Source of the DNA: Actinobacillus succinogenes 130Z
GTDB lineage: Bacteria; Pseudomonadota; Gammaproteobacteria; Enterobacterales; Pasteurellaceae
Direction: 5' to 3'
Assembly (NCBI RefSeq): GCF_000017245.1
Contig: NC_009655.1
Span: 2,108,001-2,172,000, forward strand
Length of the DNA: 64,000 nt
The position numbers were made by a program, and so were the translations under genes. Below, piece by piece: positions 58,730-64,000 of this stretch; the first letter of the stretch is position 1, and each line of letters opens with the position of its first letter. The notes beneath the pieces are model-generated. The model searched no databases. It was given only the letters and a program-made list of their open reading frames with translations, and was not told where the DNA came from.

Positions 58730-60058
58730 TTATAAACGTAAGAAATCGTTAAATAAAGCGAATACGGTCAGCATCAGAAGCAACACCGCGCCGATCCGAT
58801 AACAAAAATCCTGGACTTTTTCCGAAACGGGTTTACCTTTAATACCCTCGGCCGCCAGAAAGACCAAATGCCCGCCGTCTAATACCGGCAGCGGGAACAA
58901 ATTCATCACACCGAGATTTACGCTGATCAACGCCATAAAACTTAGGTAATAAACCAGACCTATACTGGCCGACAAGCCGGCTCCCTGAGCAATGGAAATC
59001 GGCCCGCTGAGGTTATTCAACGACAGATCGCCGGTAAATAATTTACCGATTACCTTAATCGTTAACCAAGATAATTGGACTGTCTTTTCAACGCCTTTTT
59101 TAAGTGCGTCAAGAATATCATATTTTAATTCGGTACGATACTTTTCATTCACCGGCTCAAAAGTCGGCGCTATGCCGGCAAAATACCCGCCGTCTTTTTC
59201 CATCGGCGTGAAAGAAACGGTATGGCGTTCGCCTTCCCGTTCGACCTGCAGAGAAATCAACCGTCCCGTCTGAATTTGCGCCACCAAATCGGACCAAATT
59301 ACAGGAGAACCGTCCTGTTGCAATAATATATCCCCGACTTTTAATCCTGCCCGCTCCGCCGGCGAGCCGTCCACTACATTGGATAATACATTATTAGCTT
59401 TATTACTGACCGGTTGAATGCCTAAAGCGCGAAACGCCGATTCTTTTTCCGGGTTAAACGACCAATTACGCAAATTCAACACACTATCCCGCGGCTGATT
59501 TTCACCGAAAGGCGTTACGGTTAAGGTGACGGAATCGTTACCTAATTTGCTTGCCAGCAGCATATTGATAGTTTCCCAATCCGGAGCGTCTTCACCGTCT
59601 ACGGCAAGAATTTGGCTGTCCGGTCGAAGTTGTGCCGCCGCAGCGACGGAATTCGGTTTAATCTCGGCGATAACCGGCTTCACCGAAGGAATACCGACCG
59701 CGTAAATCACCCAATACGCCAACACGGCAAACAGGAAATTCGCCAGCGGACCGGCAGCAATGATAAACGCCCGCTGCAATACGGTTTTACTGTTGAAAGC
59801 TTGCGGTTTCAGTTCCGGCGGAACCTCTTCATTACGTTCATCCAACATTTTCACATAGCCGCCTAAAGGGACGGCGGAAACGGCAAATTCCGTACCGAAT
59901 TTATCGTTACGTCGCCATAACACTTTGCCGAAGCCGATGGAAAAACGGTGTACTTTAACACCGCACTTTCGCGCCGCCCAGAAATGCCCGTACTCGTGCA
60001 CAAACACAAGTATGCAAATGACAATAATGAATGAAATCAGTGACCACAAAAACGACAT
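58730..60058 (-). CDS. rseP: site-2 intramembrane protease RseP
   Basis: A zinc protease that cleaves RseA in the sigma-E envelope-stress cascade and clears signal peptides. It has 442 residues. The active site HEYGH (21-25) is in the first helix, two PDZ domains are in the periplasmic part (around 115-300), and the LFPLPVLDGGHLVF motif carries the third zinc ligand. It lies 9 bases after cdsA. A USS core in the 5' half encodes part of the HFW...KCGVKV region. Confidence 0.97.
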   Translation of the reverse strand: MSFLWSLISFIIVICILVFVHEYGHFWAARKCGVKVHRFSIGFGKVLWRRNDKFGTEFAVSAVPLGGYVKMLDERNEEVPPELKPQAFNSKTVLQRAFIIAAGPLANFLFAVLAYWVIYAVGIPSVKPVIAEIKPNSVAAAAQLRPDSQILAVDGEDAPDWETINMLLASKLGNDSVTLTVTPFGENQPRDSVLNLRNWSFNPEKESAFRALGIQPVSNKANNVLSNVVDGSPAERAGLKVGDILLQQDGSPVIWSDLVAQIQTGRLISLQVEREGERHTVSFTPMEKDGGYFAGIAPTFEPVNEKYRTELKYDILDALKKGVEKTVQLSWLTIKVIGKLFTGDLSLNNLSGPISIAQGAGLSASIGLVYYLSFMALISVNLGVMNLFPLPVLDGGHLVFLAAEGIKGKPVSEKVQDFCYRIGAVLLLMLTVFALFNDFLRL

Positions 60059-60067
60059 TATCCCGCC

Positions 60068-60934
60068 TTATAAAACGAAGAAATAGAAATAGGCGAAAAA
60101 CGGCGTCGCCGCTGTCAGACTATCGATTCGATCCAACACCCCGCCATGTCCCGGAATTAAATTGCCGCTGTCTTTAATGCCACTTTCCCGTTTAAACATA
60201 CTTTCGGTTAAATCGCCTAAGACGGATACTGCAACCGTCGCCACAGAAAGTGCGGTCAAACTCGGCAAGGTTCCGTGCGTAAACAGACTGCCGCCGACGA
60301 AATGAATAAATAACGCCGCCAAAATACAGGCGGTGATTAATCCGCCGAGAACGCCCTGCCAAGTTTTGCCCGGCGAAACTTTCGGCGCCAACTTATGTTT
60401 ACCGAATTTACGACCGGTGAAATAGGCGCCGCTGTCCGCCGCCCACACCAAACCAAAAACATAAAGTAGTAATAGAATACCGTGAGTACTGTCCGCGGTA
60501 TATTGTTCCAAACGTAATTTCAGCACACCGACTAAGAACGGAACTAACGTAAAAAAAGCGAAGAACAACTGCAAAATAACGGATTTCCGCCAAACTGCGG
60601 CGGATTTAGGATAACTGACGACAAACAGAAATGCGATAAGCCACCAAATTACGGCGGACAATAAAATCGGTTGCGCATAACCGGAGAAAACTTTTCCCGC
60701 ATTTAAATAGGACGCCTGGCTGTAAAGCCATAAAAACAGAAAAGCCGAAGCAATCGCCGTTAAAGAAAAACGCCAGACACTGTGATTAAAACGGGGAAAC
60801 TGCGTCCATTCCCATACGCCGAGTACGACAATCGCACCTAACGTCAGAGCAAAGTAGAAAGGGGAAAAAAGAAATAATGCGGCACAAACGATGGCAATCA
60901 ACACAATCGCCGATAAAACACGTTCTTTTAGCAA
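60068..60934 (-). CDS. cdsA: phosphatidate cytidylyltransferase
   Basis: Makes CDP-diacylglycerol, the precursor of all membrane phospholipids. It is an integral membrane protein of 288 residues with about eight helices and the C-terminal signature KRESGIKDSGNLIPGHGGVLDRIDSL. It lies 12 bases after uppS in the envelope operon. Confidence 0.97.
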   Translation of the reverse strand: MLKERVLSAIVLIAIVCAALFLFSPFYFALTLGAIVVLGVWEWTQFPRFNHSVWRFSLTAIASAFLFLWLYSQASYLNAGKVFSGYAQPILLSAVIWWLIAFLFVVSYPKSAAVWRKSVILQLFFAFFTLVPFLVGVLKLRLEQYTADSTHGILLLLYVFGLVWAADSGAYFTGRKFGKHKLAPKVSPGKTWQGVLGGLITACILAALFIHFVGGSLFTHGTLPSLTALSVATVAVSVLGDLTESMFKRESGIKDSGNLIPGHGGVLDRIDSLTAATPFFAYFYFFVL

Positions 60935-60946
60935 AATCTGGCTCCT

Positions 60947-61675
60947 TTATTCCGAACAGCCGAAACGGCGTTCGCGTTGTTGAAATGTAAAAATTGCACG
61001 ATTAAATTCTTTTTCGTCGAAATCCGGCCAAAGCACATCAGAAAAATAAAGTTCCGCGTAGGCAATCTGCCAAAGTAAAAAATTACTGATGCGTTGTTCG
61101 CCGCTGGTTCGAATCAGTAAATCGACCATCGGCTGCTCTTTTGTGACCAAGTTTCGTTGGAAAAGTTCTTCCGTAATATCGTCGACTTCAAGCTTGCCTT
61201 CTTTAGTTTGCGCCGCCAGTTTCTTCGTCGCTTGTACGATATCCCAGCAACCGCCGTAGTTAGCCGCGACATTCATAATTAACGCCGTATTGTTTTCCGT
61301 TAATTTTTCCGCTTTCTCGATTTTTTCCTGTAACTTTTCGCTGAAACCGGATTTATCTCCCAATACCTGCAATTTAATATTATTTTTATGCAGTTTTTTC
61401 GCTTCGCGATCCAGAGCCTGCATAAATAATGTCATCAAAGCGGAAACTTCGGCCTCGGGCCGGTTCCAGTTTTCACTGCTGAACGCATATAAAGTCAGTA
61501 CCTGCACGCCGGTGCGCAACGCATAAGCCACGGAACGGCGTACGGCTTTTACACCGTTAGAATGTCCGAAAACCCGGATTTTACCCTGCTGTTTCGCCCA
61601 ACGCCCGTTACCGTCCATGATGATAGCCACGTGCTTCGGAATATTGTTTGAGTTCAGTTCTTTCATTTTATTCAA
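60947..61675 (-). CDS. uppS: undecaprenyl diphosphate synthase
   Basis: A cis-prenyltransferase making the C55 lipid carrier used by MraY and MurG elsewhere in this window. It has 242 residues with [14 protein letters not shown] (catalytic Asp21), [18 protein letters not shown] and the C-terminal [21 protein letters not shown] and WPDFDEKEF motifs. M1 (61675) and M4 (61666) are both possible starts. It is the first gene of the operon. The 244-base gap to divergent dapF holds a USS core at 61772 and presumably both promoters, but no hexamers I would assert. Confidence 0.96.
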   Translation of the reverse strand: MNKMKELNSNNIPKHVAIIMDGNGRWAKQQGKIRVFGHSNGVKAVRRSVAYALRTGVQVLTLYAFSSENWNRPEAEVSALMTLFMQALDREAKKLHKNNIKLQVLGDKSGFSEKLQEKIEKAEKLTENNTALIMNVAANYGGCWDIVQATKKLAAQTKEGKLEVDDITEELFQRNLVTKEQPMVDLLIRTSGEQRISNFLLWQIAYAELYFSDVLWPDFDEKEFNRAIFTFQQRERRFGCSE

Positions 61676-61919
61676 ATTTATTAATAACCCCTAAACAGAG
61701 CGTTCATTAGCGACAATCACAGTCTAAATCCGATAATCGCCGTTAAACGACACAAAATATGGCGTTTTTCGACCGCACTTTTCCGCTTACAAAATTGCAT
61801 GAAATATAGCATAACCCCTAATTGCTGTCATTTTCTTTTGCGATAGAAGCCGTATTTACTCAAATTCAATAGCACACTATAATGAAACGCATCTTGACTT
61901 TTATATTTAGGACGGAAAA

Positions 61920-62744
61920 ATGCACTTTTCCAAAATGCACGGACTCGGCAACGACTTTGTAGTGGTCGATGCCGTCACGCAAAACGTCTTCTTTCCGGAA
62001 GAAGTAATAAAAAAACTTGCCGATCGCCATCGGGGTATCGGTTTTGACCAACTATTACTGGTGGAACCGCCTTACGATCCCGAATTGGATTTCCATTACC
62101 GTATCTTTAATGCGGACGGCAGCGAAGTGGCGCAATGCGGTAACGGTGCCCGTTGCTTCGCCCGTTTTGTCACATTAAAAGGGCTGACCAATAAAAAAGA
62201 TATCGCCGTCAGTACGGCGAAAGGCAGAATGGTGCTCACCGTCAAAGACGACGGACAGATTCGCGTCAATATGGGCGAACCTATCTGGGAACCGGCAAAA
62301 ATCCCGTTTAATGCCAACAAATTTGAGAAAAACTACATTTTGCGTACGGATATACAAACGGTATTATGCGGTGCGGTATCCATGGGAAATCCGCATTGCG
62401 TGATACAAGTGGAAGATATTAAAACGGCAAATGTAGCGCAATTAGGTCCGTTACTGGAAAGTCACGAACGTTTTCCCGAACGTGTCAATGCCGGGTTTAT
62501 GCAGGTGATCGACCGTCACCACATTAAACTGCGCGTATACGAACGCGGTGCAGGCGAAACCCAGGCTTGCGGCAGCGGCGCCTGTGCGGCGGCGGCTGTC
62601 GGCATTATGCAGGGGTTGCTTGACTCGCCGGTACAAGTGGATTTACCCGGCGGTTCGCTCATTATCGAATGGGACGGCGAGGGTCATCCGCTCTATATGA
62701 CCGGTGACGCCACCCATATCTATGACGGCGTTATTAAACTTTAA
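61920..62744 (+). CDS. dapF: diaminopimelate epimerase
   Basis: Converts LL- to meso-diaminopimelate, supplying lysine synthesis and the MurE substrate. It has 274 residues. The two catalytic cysteines are Cys73 in QCGNGARC and the one in [12 protein letters not shown]. The N-terminal [15 protein letters not shown] and the [17 protein letters not shown] motif are standard. It is followed by a terminator hairpin. Confidence 0.98.
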   Translation: MHFSKMHGLGNDFVVVDAVTQNVFFPEEVIKKLADRHRGIGFDQLLLVEPPYDPELDFHYRIFNADGSEVAQCGNGARCFARFVTLKGLTNKKDIAVSTAKGRMVLTVKDDGQIRVNMGEPIWEPAKIPFNANKFEKNYILRTDIQTVLCGAVSMGNPHCVIQVEDIKTANVAQLGPLLESHERFPERVNAGFMQVIDRHHIKLRVYERGAGETQACGSGACAAAAVGIMQGLLDSPVQVDLPGGSLIIEWDGEGHPLYMTGDATHIYDGVIKL

Positions 62745-62750
62745 CAAGGT

Positions 62751-62777
62751 ATACCGAGTGAAAGCTCGGTATTTTTC
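62751..62777 (+). terminator. hairpin after dapF
   Basis: Stem ATACCGAG (62751-62758) / CTCGGTAT (62765-62772) followed by TTTTTCT, seven bases past the dapF stop and immediately before the DUF484 start. It may attenuate rather than fully stop transcription into the next gene. Confidence 0.75.
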
Positions 62778-62783
62778 TCTCAA

Positions 62784-63476
62784 ATGAACGAAACAGAACA
62801 AGAAATCGTAAAATATCTGAAAAATCATCCGCACTTTTTTGACCGTCATCTGGAATTGCTGGATACGTTGCAGATTCCCCATCAGCAAAAAGGAACGTTG
62901 TCTTTGGTAGAAATGCAATTGGAACGCCAACGGGCAAAGATTAAGGAACTGGAACGGGAACTGGCCGTTTTCGAAGGACTTGCGCACCAAAATCAGGATA
63001 TTTTTTTGGGGTTAATGCCGTTACAACAGCAATTATCCCATACCGAACATTTCCTCGACGGCGTACGGAAAATTAACGATTGGGCGCGACAATACGATTT
63101 ACAGCAAGCTAAAATTTTACTGTTTCAGGATCATTGGATAAAAACCGATGAAGTTCCGGAACAATACTGGGTGGACAGAAAAGCATTCGAAATTATTCGG
63201 TTAGAACGGATGGGATTAAAGAATATCTATTTAGGCGAGTTGTCCGGTAAAGAAAAAAGTTTATTGTTTTTACCGGAGGAATTGCCTATCGGTTCTCTCG
63301 CCTGTTGCCTGCTCGGTACAAGCAGTAATCGTCATCACGCCAGCGCCCTGTTGTTATTTACCTCACGCGACGCCGCACAATTTTATCAGGGACAGAATAC
63401 CGCTTTTTTAAAACATCTGATTGATATTGTGGACTTACATCTGCACCGTTGGTTAATGAACCGGGAAAAAGTATGA
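62784..63476 (+). CDS. DUF484 family protein
   Basis: An uncharacterised cytoplasmic protein of 230 residues. In E. coli and relatives the homologue (YigA) lies between dapF and xerC, and the position after dapF here agrees. The N-terminal helix bundle has YLKNHPHFFDRHLELLDTLQIPHQQ-type sequence, then a short coiled coil (LERQRAKIKELERELAVFEGLA) and a GAF-like C-terminal domain. No xerC follows; an L-lactate permease gene does. No ribosome-binding site is obvious, as the start lies in the terminator's tail. Confidence 0.88.
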   Translation: MNETEQEIVKYLKNHPHFFDRHLELLDTLQIPHQQKGTLSLVEMQLERQRAKIKELERELAVFEGLAHQNQDIFLGLMPLQQQLSHTEHFLDGVRKINDWARQYDLQQAKILLFQDHWIKTDEVPEQYWVDRKAFEIIRLERMGLKNIYLGELSGKEKSLLFLPEELPIGSLACCLLGTSSNRHHASALLLFTSRDAAQFYQGQNTAFLKHLIDIVDLHLHRWLMNREKV

Positions 63477-63630
63477 AATTTATTTAAAAGCACCGTATAA
63501 CTGCGAATATTTATACAGCTGCTTTTCGCCGCCCAAAAACTGTTGTTTTTTTTTTGACCGCACTTTCATTAACAGTCAATTCAAAATCTACCTAGATAGA
63601 GTGAGCTTGCACTAATGTTACAAATTTTTT

Positions 63631-63691
63631 TGTGATCTTCATCAAAATTTTACAAATCAAGGCTATTTTTTTAACATTTTTTCAATACAAT
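63631..63691 (+). promoter_or_regulatory. CRP-type promoter of the L-lactate permease gene
   Basis: TGTGA-N6-TCAAA (63631-63646, right half imperfect) and -10-like TACAAT (63686-63691), 55 bases after the start of the CRP site. This is the same class I spacing as at dctP. The rest of the 63477-63722 gap holds one exact USS core (63557) and a weak hairpin after the DUF484 gene. Confidence 0.5.
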
Positions 63692-63722
63692 GCCTTCGTT
63701 GTTCTCAAAAAAGGATCTTATC

Positions 63723-64000
63723 ATGGCATTTGCTCTCAGTATTTTTCCCATCATTCTTTTAATTTATCTCATGGTAAAACGTAACGCATTGCCCTCTTAC
63801 GTGGCATTACCCTGGATAGCCGTGGTCGTCTTGATGATTCATCTTGCCTATTTCGGTACCGATATTGCAACTATCAGCGCCAATGTCACGGCCAGTATCG
63901 TTGCCGTGCAAACGCCAATCACCGTTATTTTCGGAGCCATTTTGTTTAATAAATTTTCCGAAATGTCAGGGGTCACCAATGTATTGCGCCGTTGGTTGGG
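63723..64000 (+). CDS. L-lactate permease family protein, 5' part only
   Basis: The first 92 codons of a polytopic membrane protein, cut by the window edge. The sequence starts MAFALSIFPIILLIYLMVKRN and includes TPITVIFGAILFNKFSEMSGV, matching the LctP/LldP lactate permease family. AAAGGA precedes the ATG. If complete, the family usually has 500-550 residues. A CRP-type site upstream suits a carboxylate importer. Confidence 0.85.
   Translation, partial: MAFALSIFPIILLIYLMVKRNALPSYVALPWIAVVVLMIHLAYFGTDIATISANVTASIVAVQTPITVIFGAILFNKFSEMSGVTNVLRRWL

Noticed and set aside
54616..61675. Presence of the full lpxD-fabZ-lpxA-lpxB run
   Set aside because: The envelope operon ends at lpxD with a terminator; no fabZ, lpxA or lpxB follows in this window.

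Overview
The window is a piece of a Pasteurellaceae chromosome. The main evidence is at least 46 exact copies, counted by eye, of the 9-base core AAGTGCGGT/ACCGCACTT, the Haemophilus-type DNA uptake signal (USS). Gene content and order also fit, and several USS occur as inverted pairs acting as terminators. A rumen-type succinic-acid producer (Mannheimia/Basfia or Actinobacillus succinogenes) is a reasonable guess, but the species is inference. No rRNA, tRNA, IS element, prophage or CRISPR array was seen.

Layout. 0.2-5.5 kb: bisC (molybdoenzyme), infA, lnt, corC. 5.6-9.1 kb: a PhnA-type zinc-ribbon protein and a CRP-linked tripartite TRAP transporter (dctP-dctQ-dctM). 9.2-12.1 kb: pheA and ushA. 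12.2-30.6 kb: the complete division and cell-wall (dcw) cluster on the minus strand, mraZ-rsmH-ftsL-ftsI-murE-murF-mraY-murD-ftsW-murG-murC-ddl-ftsQ-ftsA-ftsZ-lpxC, with MraZ-box repeats in its promoter. 30.7-43.3 kb: a CstA-family transporter, a 56-residue Cys protein, tmcA, ybeY, a nonsense-interrupted small gene, phoH, bifunctional gshF, an amino-acid ABC operon resembling cysteine importers, and miaB. 43.5-54.3 kb: an AT-rich plus-strand accessory catabolic island. 54.6-61.7 kb: the envelope operon uppS-cdsA-rseP-bamA-skp-lpxD (minus strand). 61.9-64 kb: dapF, a DUF484 gene and the 5' end of an L-lactate permease gene.

The accessory island is the part worth most attention. It encodes a PdxA2-type dehydrogenase, a class I (DapA/NanA-family) aldolase, an iron-type alcohol dehydrogenase, a TAXI-type TRAP binding protein with its fused permease, a frameshifted short-chain dehydrogenase, an SSS-family symporter, a cytoplasmic Asp-box (sialidase-fold) protein and a YhcH/NanQ-type protein. 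Its three promoters share one layout: a CRP site, then a -10 hexamer exactly 37 bases after the start of the CRP site, plus copies of a 16-base palindrome TGATT-N6-AATCA. Two of the promoters match each other almost to the base in spacing. This looks like one regulon for import and breakdown of an unidentified acidic sugar or sugar derivative, under catabolite control and one unknown repressor encoded outside the window. The island has no USS over 9.3 kb, which fits horizontal acquisition.
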